Shown: positions 36,746-46,707, numbered from the stretch's first letter. The stretch: 64,000 bases of DNA from Acetobacteroides hydrogenigenes (GCF_004340205.1 NZ_SLWB01000004.1:124001-188000), one strand, 5' to 3'. Translations and numbers: made by a program. The notes: generated by a model not told the origin, from the letters alone.

Positions 36746-38848
36746 GTGAAAAGAATTCTTACAATGGCCGCAAGCATAGCCATACTTTTAGGAGGATTAG
36801 AGGGTAAAGCCCAAGAAAATCCGTTCTTTAGCGAGTTTAAAACTCCGTATCAGGTGCCCGATTTCCAGAAGATTAAGCTGGAGCACTACCTTCCTGCCTA
36901 CCAAGAGGCAATCAAGCAGCACGATGCCGAAATTGCGGCAATTGTTAACAACAAGGCCAAGCCAACCTTCGAAAATACGATCGTTGCCCTCGACAATTCG
37001 GGAGAGATGCTCGGACGCGTAGGCTCAACCTTTGGAAACGTAATGGGAACCGATGGCGATAAGGCCATGCGCGACTTGGCCAAGCAAATCACGCCGCTAA
37101 CCTCAAAGCACTACGACGACATCAACTTTAACGAAGGGCTCTTTAAGCGCGTTGAGGCGGTTTACAACAATAAAAAGATTACCAGCAAGCTGACTACCGA
37201 GCAGAAGATGCTCCTCGAGAATACCTATAAAGGGTTCAAGCGCTCGGGTGCAGGTCTACCCGTCGATAAGATTGCCCGTCTCCGCCAAATTAACGGCGAG
37301 CTGTCGATGCTTTCGCTTAAGTTTGGGGATAACAACCTTGCCGAAACCAACAACTTTAAGCTGGTTCTGGAGAATCCTGCCGACCTAAAAGGCCTTCCAC
37401 AAAGCGTGGTTGACGCGGCCGCACTAGAGGCCAAAAAGGCAAACCTCGAAGGCAAGTGGGTGTTTACGCTCCAAAAGCCTAGCATGATTCCTTTCCTTCA
37501 GTACTCGGAGAAGCGCGACCTACGCGAGCGCCTCTACAAGGGCTACCTCAACCGTGGCAACAACTACAACGAGAACGACAACAAGGAGGTTATCAAGAAG
37601 ATTCTTACCCTCTCGAAGGAGCGCGCCAACATTCTTGGCTTCGAGACTACCGCCGACTACATTCTAGACGACCGTATGGCCAAGACCCCTGCCAACGTAT
37701 ACAACCTGCTTAAGCAGGTTTGGACTCCAGCCCTTGCCGTTGCTAAGCGAGAGCTGGCCGACATGCAGGAGCTGGCCAAGAGCGAGGGCATGAACGAAAC
37801 CCTACAATCGTGGGACTGGTGGTACTACGCCGAAAAGGTGCGCAAGGCCAAGTACGACCTCGACGAGGAACAGCTTCGCCCCTACTTTAAGCTCGAGAAC
37901 GTTCGCGAAGGGGTATTCTACGTAGCCAACAAGCTTTACGGGTTAGAGTTTAAGAAGATTACCAACATCCCCGTTCCCAATCAGGAGCAAACCGAGGCCT
38001 TCGAGGTTACCGAAAAGGGTAAGCACGTTGGCATCCTATACATGGACTACCACCCACGTGCCACCAAGCGCGTTGGCGCATGGTGTACCAGCTTCCGCCG
38101 CCAGTCGAATGTTGATGGCAAGTACATAACCCCTGTGGTTTCTATCGTGTGCAACTTCTCGGCTCCAACTGCCGATGCCCCTGCCCTACTCAATGCCGAC
38201 GAGGTAGGAACCCTTTTCCACGAGTTTGGCCACGGCCTGCACAACCTGCTCTCGAACGTTCACTACAAGGGAGTTGCCGCAACCCAGGTGAAGCGCGACT
38301 TTGTTGAGCTTCCATCGCAAATCATGGAGCACTGGGCATTTGAGCCAGAGGTGCTAAAGGTGTACGCTAAGCACTACAAAACCGGAGAGGTTATTCCTGC
38401 TCAACTAATCGAGAAGCTCGATAAGAGCGGCAAGTTTAACCAAGGATTTACAACCGTAGAGTACGTTGCTGCAGCCACCCTCGACCTCGACTACTACAGC
38501 CAAAAGGATTTCAGCAACCTCGACATAAACGAGTTCGAGAAGCAGTCTATGGCCAACTTGGGCATCATCCCTCAGATTGCGCCACGCTACCGCACCACCT
38601 ACTTTAGCCACATCTGGGGTGGTGGCTACTCGGCTGGATACTACAGCTACATGTGGGCCGAGGTGCTCGATGCCGATGCGTTTGAGGCGTTTGCTGAAAA
38701 GGGCATCTTCGATCAGGCAACGGCCAAGAGCTTCCGCGACAACATCCTATCAAAGGGTGGTTCGGACGAGGCGATGACCCTCTACAAGCGCTTCCGCGGT
38801 GCTGAGCCAAACATTCAGCCGCTACTAAAGAATCGTGGGCTTAACTAG
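36746..38848 (+). CDS. M3 family peptidyl-dipeptidase (Dcp-like), exported
   Basis: 700 residues, GTG start, Sec signal peptide (ILTMAASIAILLGGLEGKAQ). Zinc-binding FHEFGHGLHNLL plus a downstream Glu, TTYFSHIWGGGYSAGYYSYMW and the substrate-loop Tyr/His-rich region. The family removes C-terminal dipeptides. It is highly similar to the gene at 39969, the two being paralogs flanking the patatin gene. A Sec signal without lipobox predicts a periplasmic enzyme. Confidence 0.9.
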   Translation: MKRILTMAASIAILLGGLEGKAQENPFFSEFKTPYQVPDFQKIKLEHYLPAYQEAIKQHDAEIAAIVNNKAKPTFENTIVALDNSGEMLGRVGSTFGNVMGTDGDKAMRDLAKQITPLTSKHYDDINFNEGLFKRVEAVYNNKKITSKLTTEQKMLLENTYKGFKRSGAGLPVDKIARLRQINGELSMLSLKFGDNNLAETNNFKLVLENPADLKGLPQSVVDAAALEAKKANLEGKWVFTLQKPSMIPFLQYSEKRDLRERLYKGYLNRGNNYNENDNKEVIKKILTLSKERANILGFETTADYILDDRMAKTPANVYNLLKQVWTPALAVAKRELADMQELAKSEGMNETLQSWDWWYYAEKVRKAKYDLDEEQLRPYFKLENVREGVFYVANKLYGLEFKKITNIPVPNQEQTEAFEVTEKGKHVGILYMDYHPRATKRVGAWCTSFRRQSNVDGKYITPVVSIVCNFSAPTADAPALLNADEVGTLFHEFGHGLHNLLSNVHYKGVAATQVKRDFVELPSQIMEHWAFEPEVLKVYAKHYKTGEVIPAQLIEKLDKSGKFNQGFTTVEYVAAATLDLDYYSQKDFSNLDINEFEKQSMANLGIIPQIAPRYRTTYFSHIWGGGYSAGYYSYMWAEVLDADAFEAFAEKGIFDQATAKSFRDNILSKGGSDEAMTLYKRFRGAEPNIQPLLKNRGLN

Positions 38849-38872
38849 CTTAAGCATATAGCAGCATAAAAT

Positions 38873-38906
38873 AAAAGCCTGACAGCGTACTGTCAGGCTT
38901 TTATTT
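38873..38906. terminator. Bidirectional terminator between M3 peptidase and patatin
   Basis: AAAAGCCTGACAG / CTGTCAGGCTTTT with loop CGTA; A-rich before and T-rich after. Confidence 0.9.
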
Positions 38907-38908
38907 TC

Positions 38909-39811
38909 CTACTCCTGGCCATCAACAATATCGGGATGCTCCCGAATAAAGGCCTCCAGCGATTGCTTAGCCTCGTAGTAGCCTATCCAGAACATCTCAC
39001 TTCCTAGGCGAGTCTCGGTGATCTTGTACCGAACCAGCTCGGAAGGCTCTATGAACAGGTCAACCTGCTCCTTGTCCGTAAACGTATTGGCCCGAATCAT
39101 GAGCTTAAATATGCGCTCCCATTCCGGCTCGTACATTCTGCCGTGAGCCGAATAGTCCTCAAGCGGATTAACGTGCATGGCGATAACATACTTGCAGGCC
39201 CTCCGAATAGGCGATACCGACAGGTTCTGCATCACCCCTCCATCAACGTAATGCTGACCATCAATCAAAACCGGCTTAAAAACCATCGGGATGGCGCTCG
39301 ATGCGACAACGGGTTTTAGCACATCACCCGTGTAAAAGTAAACGTTTTGCCCTCTTTCGAGGCTGGTTGCATTTACCACTAGCGGGATGTTTAGCCCCTC
39401 GAAGGTTGTCTTGGGCAAATTTTGGCGAAGTATTTGGAGCAGATCCTTGGCCTTAAAGAGCAGGTGATGATTGCGCTTGTCCTTACCAGCATCCGGGTTT
39501 CTTCCGTTTGCTCTAAAACGGGGAAGCTGCAGCAGCCGAATGTTACTAAAGATATCCAGCATGGCATCTGGCGATTTCCCGCCAGCATACATTACTCCGG
39601 CGATTGCCCCTGCGCTCGTTCCCGATATGACATTTGGCCTAACGCCCAGCTCGTCCATCGCCTTAAAGAAGCCGGCATGGGCAAACCCTCGCGCTCCACC
39701 ACCGCTCAATACCACGCCCACCTTGTATATAGGCGCATCGCAGGTGTACGGATGCCGGCAGCTATCCGATACAATTGTCACCTCGCGCTGTATATCCGAT
39801 TTCTTCTTCAT
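38909..39811 (-). CDS. Patatin-like phospholipase
   Basis: 300 residues, cytoplasmic, no signal. The oxyanion motif VLSGGGARGFAHAGFFK, nucleophile elbow GTSAGAIAG, and catalytic Asp in YVDGGVMQNL are complete, so the Ser-Asp dyad is intact. It probably acts as a lipid acyl hydrolase (RssA-like). It is opposite in direction to the peptidases and separated from one by a terminator, so a shared function is not indicated. Confidence 0.92.
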   Translation of the reverse strand: MKKKSDIQREVTIVSDSCRHPYTCDAPIYKVGVVLSGGGARGFAHAGFFKAMDELGVRPNVISGTSAGAIAGVMYAGGKSPDAMLDIFSNIRLLQLPRFRANGRNPDAGKDKRNHHLLFKAKDLLQILRQNLPKTTFEGLNIPLVVNATSLERGQNVYFYTGDVLKPVVASSAIPMVFKPVLIDGQHYVDGGVMQNLSVSPIRRACKYVIAMHVNPLEDYSAHGRMYEPEWERIFKLMIRANTFTDKEQVDLFIEPSELVRYKITETRLGSEMFWIGYYEAKQSLEAFIREHPDIVDGQE

Positions 39812-39968
39812 CTAGTAGCGGCGGCCATTGCCACCAACAAGTTAATCGAAGTAGAGCCTTAGATGCTTTCTACTTAACATTTTCTTCCATATTTTTTTAT
39901 ATGTTTACAGCTTAATGCAGCACAGCTGCAAATAGCAACGACAATCTGCTAACTTAATTCTTAAACCC

Positions 39969-42059
39969 GTGAAAAAATTAACCATTATTGCTCTTGCCGC
40001 TATGGTGATTTTTGGAGCTTGTGGCAAAAAGCAAGCCGACAACCCGCTTCTAGGGAAGTTCGACACCCCGTTCGAAGTACCTCCTTTTGATAAGATCAAA
40101 ACGGAGCACTACATGCCTGCCTTTGAGGAGGGCATTAAGCAGCACGATGCCGATATTAAGGCAATTGCTGAAAACAAGGAGGCCCCAACGTTCGAGAACA
40201 CCATTGTTGCGCTCGACACCAGCGGCGCCCTTCTTAACCGCGTATCGATAATCTTCTTCAACCTAAAGTCGGTTATCTCCGACGATAAGATGCAGGAGGT
40301 TGCCGGTAAGGTTGCCCCAATGCTCTCGAAGCATTCCGACGACATTACCTTTAACAAGCCCCTGTTCGAGCGCGTTAAAGCCGTTTACGACAAGCGCCAG
40401 ACCCTCGGACTAAACACCGAGCAAAACCGTCTGGTAGAGCTCATCTACAAAGACTTTATCCGTGCAGGCGCGGCTTTAGATCTTCAAAAGCAGGATCAGC
40501 TGCGCAAGATCAACGAGAAGCTTTCGCTGCTTGGCGTGAAGTTCTCGGAGAACCTTTTGGCCGAGAATGCCGCCTTTAAGCTGGTGCTCGACAAGAAGGA
40601 AGACCTTGCAGGCCTACCTCAAGGCGTGATTGACGGTGCTGCCGCTACCGCTAAGGAGCAAAAGATGGATGGTAAGTGGGTATTCACCCTCGACCGCTCG
40701 AGCATCACCCCATTCCTTACCTACTCGTCGCGCCGCGATCTCCGCGAGAAGATCTACACCGCCTACCTCAACCGTGGTAACAACAGCAATAAGAACGATA
40801 ACAAGGCGGTTATTAAGGATATCCTTAAGTACAACCTCGAGCGCTCGAGGCTGCTTGGCTTCAACACCACTGCCGACTATATCCTCGACATCAACATGTC
40901 GAAGACTCCTGCCAACGTGTTTAAGCTGCTCAACCAGCTATGGACTCCAGCCCTTAACGTGGCTAAGAAGGAGCTTGCCGACATGGAGGCTATTGCCGCT
41001 AAGGATGGCATCAAGGACTTTAGCAGCTGGGACTGGCACTACTACGCCGAAAAGGTTCGCAAGGCTAAGTACGACCTCGACGAGGAGCAAATTCGCCCTT
41101 ACTTCAGCCTCGAGAATGTAACCAAGGGAATCTTCTACTGCGCTAATAAGCTCTACGGGCTAGATTTCAAGCAAATCAACAACGTACCCGTTTACCATAA
41201 GGATGTGGTAGCTTACGAGGTTACCGAAAAGGGTAAGCACGTGGGCATCCTTTACATGGAGTTCTTCCCTCGCGAAAGCAAGGGCGGCGGCGCATGGTGC
41301 ACCGGATACCGTCAGCAAACCAACATCAACGGTAAGTTTGTAGCACCAGTGGTATCCATTGCCTGCAACTTCACCAAGCCAAGCGGCGACACCCCTGCCC
41401 TACTGAGCATGGACGAAACCGAAACCTTCTTCCACGAGTTTGGCCACGCCCTTAACGGCCTTCTTGCCAACACTACCTACAACAAGACCGGCTACGCCAT
41501 CCCAACCGATTTCGTAGAGCTGCCATCGCAGATCAACGAGCACTGGGCATTCGATCCCGAGGTGCTTAAGGTGTACGCTAAGCACTACAAAACTGGCGAG
41601 GCTATTCCTGCTGCCCTAGTTGAGAAGATGGGCAAGAGCGACAAGTTTAACCAAGGCTTTGCAACTACCGAATACTTGGCTGCATCGCTGCTCGATATGT
41701 CGTACTACACCCTTACCGACGTTGCCAACCTCGACATCGCCAAGTTCGAGAAGGAAACCCTAGGTAAGCTTGGCCTTATCCCACAGATTGCGCCTCGCTA
41801 CCGTACCACCTACTTCGCCCACATTTGGGGTGGTGGATACTCGGCTGGATACTACGCCTATATTTGGGCTGAGGTTCTGGATGCCGACGGCTTCGAGCTC
41901 TTCAAGCAAAAGGGCATTTTTGACCCAGCAACGGCCAAGAGCTTCCGCGACAACGTGCTCTCGCAGGGCGCTGCCGACGATGCTATGGCCATGTACAAGC
42001 GCTTCCGTGGCGCCGAGCCAAGCCTCGAGCCACTTTTGAAGAACCGTGGACTAAAGTAG
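39969..42059 (+). CDS. M3 family peptidyl-dipeptidase (Dcp-like), lipoprotein
   Basis: 696 residues, GTG start. The N-terminus is a lipoprotein signal with lipobox FGAC (MKKLTIIALAAMVIFGAC), so the enzyme is anchored to a membrane. Catalytic FHEFGHALNGLL and TTYFAHIWGGGYSAGYYAYIW are intact. It aligns along its full length with the gene at 36746; the differing export signals suggest distinct locations in the envelope. Both may act in peptide nutrition (inference). Confidence 0.9.
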   Translation: MKKLTIIALAAMVIFGACGKKQADNPLLGKFDTPFEVPPFDKIKTEHYMPAFEEGIKQHDADIKAIAENKEAPTFENTIVALDTSGALLNRVSIIFFNLKSVISDDKMQEVAGKVAPMLSKHSDDITFNKPLFERVKAVYDKRQTLGLNTEQNRLVELIYKDFIRAGAALDLQKQDQLRKINEKLSLLGVKFSENLLAENAAFKLVLDKKEDLAGLPQGVIDGAAATAKEQKMDGKWVFTLDRSSITPFLTYSSRRDLREKIYTAYLNRGNNSNKNDNKAVIKDILKYNLERSRLLGFNTTADYILDINMSKTPANVFKLLNQLWTPALNVAKKELADMEAIAAKDGIKDFSSWDWHYYAEKVRKAKYDLDEEQIRPYFSLENVTKGIFYCANKLYGLDFKQINNVPVYHKDVVAYEVTEKGKHVGILYMEFFPRESKGGGAWCTGYRQQTNINGKFVAPVVSIACNFTKPSGDTPALLSMDETETFFHEFGHALNGLLANTTYNKTGYAIPTDFVELPSQINEHWAFDPEVLKVYAKHYKTGEAIPAALVEKMGKSDKFNQGFATTEYLAASLLDMSYYTLTDVANLDIAKFEKETLGKLGLIPQIAPRYRTTYFAHIWGGGYSAGYYAYIWAEVLDADGFELFKQKGIFDPATAKSFRDNVLSQGAADDAMAMYKRFRGAEPSLEPLLKNRGLK

Positions 42060-42087
42060 ACCATCTACCGATTTAGCATACTTGATG

Positions 42088-42122
42088 AAGCAGCGGGGAG
42101 CAATCTCCGCTGCTTTCTTTTT
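42088..42122 (+). terminator. Terminator after the second M3 peptidase
   Basis: Imperfect stem AAGCAGCGG / CCGCTGCTT around GGAGCAATCT, then TCTTTTT. Confidence 0.8.
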
Positions 42123-42291
42123 ATGCGAGCAGCAATCCGAAGGGCCATTCCCGAACCTCTTCTGCGCGTACGAACACTTCTGCAGCCGATCCCTCAAGAT
42201 AAAAGCTCGTACAAACACCTCCAGCCGATGATCCCTAATCAGAAAAGTGCATCGCAACATCTTTCCCGCACCATCTCCCTATCCCAAACGA

Positions 42292-42514
42292 CTGTCGGAG
42301 GCTGCAATATTTACTTAAACCAGCCGAACTCTAATATTGCAGCGCAATATTTATTTTACACCAGTCGAACTTGATTATTGCGTTGCAATACTTAAATTCG
42401 ACTGGAATATTTTAATATTGTAGCCTAAATATTAAAATTACACCGGTCAAATTCAATATTGCGCTGCAATATTCAGCTATTCCGGTAGTATTCCAATATT
42501 GCAACCTCCGACAG
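42292..42514. repeat. 41-bp palindromic repeat array with 20-bp terminal inverted repeats
   Basis: Ends: CTGTCGGAGGCTGCAATATT (42292-42311) and AATATTGCAACCTCCGACAG (42495-42514), 19 of 20 complementary. Inside are about four 41-bp degenerate units, each centred on AATATTGC-GCAATATT, with ACCAGTCGAAC or its complement at the edges. It looks like a MITE or an expanded palindrome; no transposase or coding frame. The rest of the 734-bp gap (42123-42291 and 42515-42793) holds nothing recognised apart from the dnaB promoter element. Confidence 0.8.
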
Positions 42515-42766
42515 CACCAACCGCATCGGAGATGGGCCACCGGAGGTCTGCGCATGGGCAACCCGCATCACCGATCGTCCGCCTAAGCCCTTCGAAGCCC
42601 CGCTTAGGTTGGGAGATAAGCCTCTAAAGGGCGAGCAAAGCCCATTCCCCCACACCGAATATATGCCGGAGGCCATTACAGGTAGCTGTTCATCATCGGT
42701 TAGTACGCGGTGGGTAATTAGTCATAAACTCTTGGGCAGGCCGAACGACCCTTTCGAAATTGTAGC

Positions 42767-42774
42767 TACTTTTG
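42767..42774 (+). promoter_or_regulatory. -7 promoter element of dnaB
   Basis: TACTTTTG (TAnnTTTG), 20 bp ahead of the ATG at 42794. No convincing -33 element. Confidence 0.4.
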
Positions 42775-42793
42775 TAAACCTATCCGAATAAAG

Positions 42794-44362
42794 ATGGCTA
42801 AAGGAAACTACAGCAAGAAGCCCCAAACCACCAACGTGGCAACCGTTGGGCTGGAGATGGGCAAGGTACCACCCCAAGCGCTCGACCTCGAAGAGGCCGT
42901 GCTGGGCGCAATGATGCTCGAGAAGGATGCGATAATGAACGTAATGGATGTGCTAAAGCCCGAGGCTTTCTACAAGGATGCGCACCAGAAGATCTTTATG
43001 GCCATCTCGCGCCTCTCCACCCGTATGGAGCCCATCGATATCTACACCGTATCGCAGGAGCTGAAGCGCACCGAGGAGCTCGACCTCGTCGGCGGTCCCT
43101 ACTACCTTACGCAGCTTACGCTAAAGGTGGGATCGGCGGCGCACGTAGCCTTCCACGCCAAGATTATTGCCCAGAAGTACATCCAGCGCGAGCTGATCCG
43201 CATTTCAAGCGACATCCAGCGCAACTCGTTCGACGAGACCATCGACGTGGAGGAGCTGCTCGACACCGCGCAGATGGAGATCTTCAACCTGGCCGAAGGC
43301 AACGTTAAGAAGGAGGCCCTTAAGATGGACTCCATCGTTAAGGATGCCATTGCACAGATCGAGGAAGCCTCCAAGCGTACCGATGGATTGAGCGGGGTGC
43401 CCACCGGATTCGTGGGGCTCGACCGCCTCACCTCGGGATGGCAGCCTTCGGATCTCATCATCGTGGCGGCCCGTCCGGCGATGGGTAAAACGGCCTTCAC
43501 CCTGTCGATGGCCCGTAACATGTCCGTAGACCACCGCAAGCCTGTGGCCTTCTTCTCGCTCGAAATGGGTGCCACCCAGCTGGCCATGCGTCTGATCATC
43601 GGCGAAACCGGCATCGAATCGGATAAGGTAAAGAACGGTAAGCTCGAGCCCCACGAGTGGGCACAGCTCGAGGTGCGCATCAAGGATCTTACCGAAGCGC
43701 CGCTCTTTATCGACGACACCCCTGCCCTCTCGATCTTCGAGTTCCGCAGCAAGGCGCGTCGCCTCAAAACACAGCATGACATTGCCATCATAATAATCGA
43801 CTACCTGCAGCTGATGGTGGGACCACCCGAAACGCGCGGCAACCGCGAGCAGGAGGTGTCGGTGATCTCGCGCTCGCTTAAGGCCATTGCCAAGGAGCTC
43901 AACATCCCCATCATCGCCCTGTCGCAGCTTAACCGTTCGGTGGAAACGCGCGGCGGCAACAAGCGCCCGCAGCTATCGGACCTTCGCGAATCGGGAGCCA
44001 TCGAGCAGGATGCCGATATCGTATCGTTCATCCACCGTCCCGAGTACTACGGGCACACCGAGGATGAGGACGGCAACTCGCTCATCGGCATCGCCGAGAT
44101 CATCGTGGCCAAGCACCGTAACGGTTCGGTAGACGACGTGCGCCTACGCTTCCAAAAGGAGGGAGCCCGATTCCTCGACCTCGAGGATGGCGACATCAGC
44201 GCCTACGCCAACCTGCTACCTCAGGGCAACGCGTCAGGAGGCGGAATGGATGGCGGAGCACAGGCCTTTACCGTTGGCTCGAAGATGAACAACGACTTCC
44301 CTGGAGGCGGCGAGTTCGACCTTGGCATCAAGAACGGCTTTACCACAGATGTACCATTTTAA
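42794..44362 (+). CDS. dnaB: Replicative DNA helicase
   Basis: 522 residues. N-terminal DnaB primase-interacting domain (ALDLEEAVLGAMMLEKDAI, KPEAFYKDAHQKIF), then RecA-like helicase core: Walker A ARPAMGKTAFTLSMARN, FFSLEMGATQLAMR, Walker B IIIIDYLQLM, LSQLNRSVETRGGNKRPQLS and LRESGAIEQDADIVSFIHR. Full length and without an intein. It is a host chromosomal helicase, with no phage genes near. Confidence 0.96.
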   Translation: MAKGNYSKKPQTTNVATVGLEMGKVPPQALDLEEAVLGAMMLEKDAIMNVMDVLKPEAFYKDAHQKIFMAISRLSTRMEPIDIYTVSQELKRTEELDLVGGPYYLTQLTLKVGSAAHVAFHAKIIAQKYIQRELIRISSDIQRNSFDETIDVEELLDTAQMEIFNLAEGNVKKEALKMDSIVKDAIAQIEEASKRTDGLSGVPTGFVGLDRLTSGWQPSDLIIVAARPAMGKTAFTLSMARNMSVDHRKPVAFFSLEMGATQLAMRLIIGETGIESDKVKNGKLEPHEWAQLEVRIKDLTEAPLFIDDTPALSIFEFRSKARRLKTQHDIAIIIIDYLQLMVGPPETRGNREQEVSVISRSLKAIAKELNIPIIALSQLNRSVETRGGNKRPQLSDLRESGAIEQDADIVSFIHRPEYYGHTEDEDGNSLIGIAEIIVAKHRNGSVDDVRLRFQKEGARFLDLEDGDISAYANLLPQGNASGGGMDGGAQAFTVGSKMNNDFPGGGEFDLGIKNGFTTDVPF

Positions 44363-44573
44363 TGCAGAACGGCGCTTAGCACTGTTGAAATAGCTCCACA
44401 GTTTGACGACTATTTTTAACAAACAACAGGAGGGGCTTGCTCTAACCTACTGCAAGCTGTCTTCATAAAGCGCTGCATCCATACCGTTTACAAGCCAGAA
44501 GCTATAAAAAGCGTTATTGGGGCAGCGGTTGGCCTCATTTTTGTTGAGTTACTTACCATAAAATAATTTAGGA

Positions 44574-45053
44574 ATGAAAAAGTTACTACTACTAGTAAGC
44601 GCAGTGGCGCTACTATCAGGAATCGCTCAAGCGCAAAACCCAATCCCAAAGGGAACTAAAAATCTTAACGCAGGATTCGGACTTGGTGCTTACTCGGTAC
44701 CCGTTTACTTTGGAATGGATTTCGGCATCGGATACGACCTATCAGTTGGCTTCGAAACCGCATTTCAGGATCGTGCCGACCACTACACAGCATGGAGCTT
44801 TGCCGGAAACTGCAACTACCACTTCAACCGAATACTGAACATCCCCAGAAACTTCGACTTCTACGCAGGTGGTAGCATTAATGCCGTTGCCTACAAGTAC
44901 GACCACGACTACGTAGATAGAGAAACCGGGTTATTCCCAGGGATTCAGGTAGGCGGACGCTACTTCTTTACCCCAAACTTTGGCATTAACGCAGAATTCC
45001 GCGGAGGAGATATTCTCTCTGGAGGCAAATTTGGCGTGACATTCAAATTCTAA
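44574..45053 (+). CDS. Small outer-membrane beta-barrel protein
   Basis: 159 residues with a signal peptide (MKKLLLLVSAVALLSGIAQA). The mature part has alternating strands (LNAGFGLGAYSVPVYFGMDF, FDFYAGGSINAVAYKYD, FPGIQVGGRYFFTPNFGIN) and ends in a C-terminal Phe (FGVTFKF), the outer-membrane insertion signal. About eight strands are expected. No specific family or role can be named. Confidence 0.75.
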   Translation: MKKLLLLVSAVALLSGIAQAQNPIPKGTKNLNAGFGLGAYSVPVYFGMDFGIGYDLSVGFETAFQDRADHYTAWSFAGNCNYHFNRILNIPRNFDFYAGGSINAVAYKYDHDYVDRETGLFPGIQVGGRYFFTPNFGINAEFRGGDILSGGKFGVTFKF

Positions 45054-45081
45054 TTCAAACTTACCATACAGCGTGTTTTAT

Positions 45082-45118
45082 GGCGAGAGCGGTGGCTGAA
45101 ACGCTCTCGCCTTTTTTT
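45082..45118 (+). terminator. Terminator after the beta-barrel gene
   Basis: GGCGAGAGCG / CGCTCTCGCC with loop GTGGCTGAAA, then seven T. Confidence 0.92.
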
Positions 45119-45251
45119 GCCTTTTTCCAATCTGCTATAAAATTCTAATTATCCATCAAAGTATAGGTGTAGCCTCTTTTTTTACGTACTTTTCAGAATT
45201 GAAGAGAAAGTAAACTCCTGTACAACTATTGTAGACCCTAACTTTACACTG

Positions 45252-46043
45252 ATGAGAACTTGGATTTTAACAATAGCCCTCGCTGGACTTATAGGCAGCA
45301 GCGCATTTGGTCAACAACAATTCCAAAAAAAGAACTTTGTACCAACGCAGGGCGATACGCTCAGGTATCAGGTGCTGTTTCCCGAAAGCTATAGCGCCGA
45401 CAAAAAATACCCCTTGGTAATCTTCCTTCACGGCTCTGGCGAACGTTCGAACGACAACATGCTACAGCTAAAGCATGGATCAAGAATGTTTACCAACCCC
45501 GTAAACATGGAGAAGCACCCTGCAATCGTTCTTTTCCCACAATGTCCAGCCACCGAAACCTGGATTGGGAATAGCCTTCCCCAACGCGACGAAAAGGCGA
45601 ACATTGACTGGAGCCAAATGGCCAACACCCCCATTGCCCCATCGCTCGAAAAGGTGAAGAAGCTTATCGACTTCTACGTTGCCAACGAAAAGGTTGATCC
45701 TAGACGAATCTACATCATGGGGCTCTCGATGGGCGGCATGGGCACCTTCGACCTAGTGGCCCGCTACCCCAATCTGTTTGCTGCGGCAATTCCTATTTGC
45801 GGAGGCGTTTATGCACCTCGCCTTAAGGACGCGGCTAAAACCGTTAAATTTCGCATCTACCACGGCGATGCCGATCCTGTTGTTTCGTGCAGCAACTCGC
45901 GTCAGGCCTATCTAGCACTAAAAGAGTTTGGAGCGTGCGTAACCTACATAGAGTTCCCCGGCGTAGAGCACAACAGCTGGAATCCGGCCTTCAACCAGCC
46001 CGATTTCTTCGAATGGCTCTTTAAGCAGAAGAGAAAGAAGTAA
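45252..46043 (+). CDS. Exported alpha/beta-hydrolase esterase (phospholipase/carboxylesterase type)
   Basis: 263 residues with signal peptide (WILTIALAGLIGSSAFG). VIFLHGSGERSND oxyanion loop, nucleophile GLSMGGMGTFDLV, acid HGDADPVV and base GVEHNSW complete a Ser-Asp-His triad. The pattern is that of CE1/prolyl-oligopeptidase-like esterases that release acyl groups from polysaccharides or phospholipids. Its substrate is not indicated by neighbours. Confidence 0.85.
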   Translation: MRTWILTIALAGLIGSSAFGQQQFQKKNFVPTQGDTLRYQVLFPESYSADKKYPLVIFLHGSGERSNDNMLQLKHGSRMFTNPVNMEKHPAIVLFPQCPATETWIGNSLPQRDEKANIDWSQMANTPIAPSLEKVKKLIDFYVANEKVDPRRIYIMGLSMGGMGTFDLVARYPNLFAAAIPICGGVYAPRLKDAAKTVKFRIYHGDADPVVSCSNSRQAYLALKEFGACVTYIEFPGVEHNSWNPAFNQPDFFEWLFKQKRKK

Positions 46044-46125
46044 GTTTTAGAATCTAAATTTCAGACTCGACTTCGCTCGGCTACCGGGCCGTTATCTATG
46101 GCATCTATTTTTTTAACTAACGACT

Positions 46126-46168
46126 AAAAAGGGGCTGCACCAACTACGATGCAGCCCCTTCTTTATAT
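46126..46168. terminator. Bidirectional terminator between esterase and DsrE-like genes
   Basis: AAGGGGCTGCA / TGCAGCCCCTT with loop CCAACTACGA, preceded by AAAAA and followed by CTTTA. Confidence 0.88.
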
Positions 46169-46187
46169 AATTGGACAGTAATGCAGC

Positions 46188-46688
46188 TTAGGTAAAAATG
46201 ATCTGCGTACCCTGACCGCCGCACAGTTCATAGAACTGTCCAACAGTAAGGACATCCTTAACCTCGTCGCTCAAGTCGCTCTTCTTGAGCTTAAACATGT
46301 CCATCGCCAGCTTGCAGGCGTAGATTTCGCCGCCACCTGCGGTAATCATCTCCAGAAACTCAGGAACAGTAGGGATATCCAACTTCTCCATCTCGGCTCT
46401 CATCATCTTCGAAACACCAGCCTCAACACCGGGTAAAACGCCCAGCAGCGTTGGGAAAGGTAATCCGCCAGGCATGCGCATGGCAGGATTGCCAACGGCT
46501 GCCGTATGGAGGCTACTCATCTGCTTTTTGGTAATAGCATCAAGACCAAAGAAGGTAAAGAATACCTTAGTTTCGATGCCCTCCATTACGGCTCCGTTGG
46601 CCATTACTAGGGCAGCATACACATCTTCAAGACTCCCTTTGGCGCATATAATGCACACCTTTTTCAATGGATATTCTTCGTTGTTCAT
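46188..46688 (-). CDS. DsrE/DsrF/DrsH-like sulfur-handling protein
   Basis: 166 residues, soluble. VCIICAKGSLEDVYAALVMANG gives the beta-alpha start with Cys12 and Cys15; FFTFFGLDAITKK follows, and later CKLAMDMFKL contains a further Cys. The size and CxxC fit DsrE2-type proteins that shuttle persulfide sulfur. It ends the three-gene operon with the TusE-like and SQR-like genes, in keeping with sulfide-derived sulfur transfer (inference). Confidence 0.85.
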   Translation of the reverse strand: MNNEEYPLKKVCIICAKGSLEDVYAALVMANGAVMEGIETKVFFTFFGLDAITKKQMSSLHTAAVGNPAMRMPGGLPFPTLLGVLPGVEAGVSKMMRAEMEKLDIPTVPEFLEMITAGGGEIYACKLAMDMFKLKKSDLSDEVKDVLTVGQFYELCGGQGTQIIFT

Positions 46689-46707
46689 AGTATTCGGTTT
46701 TTGAGGG

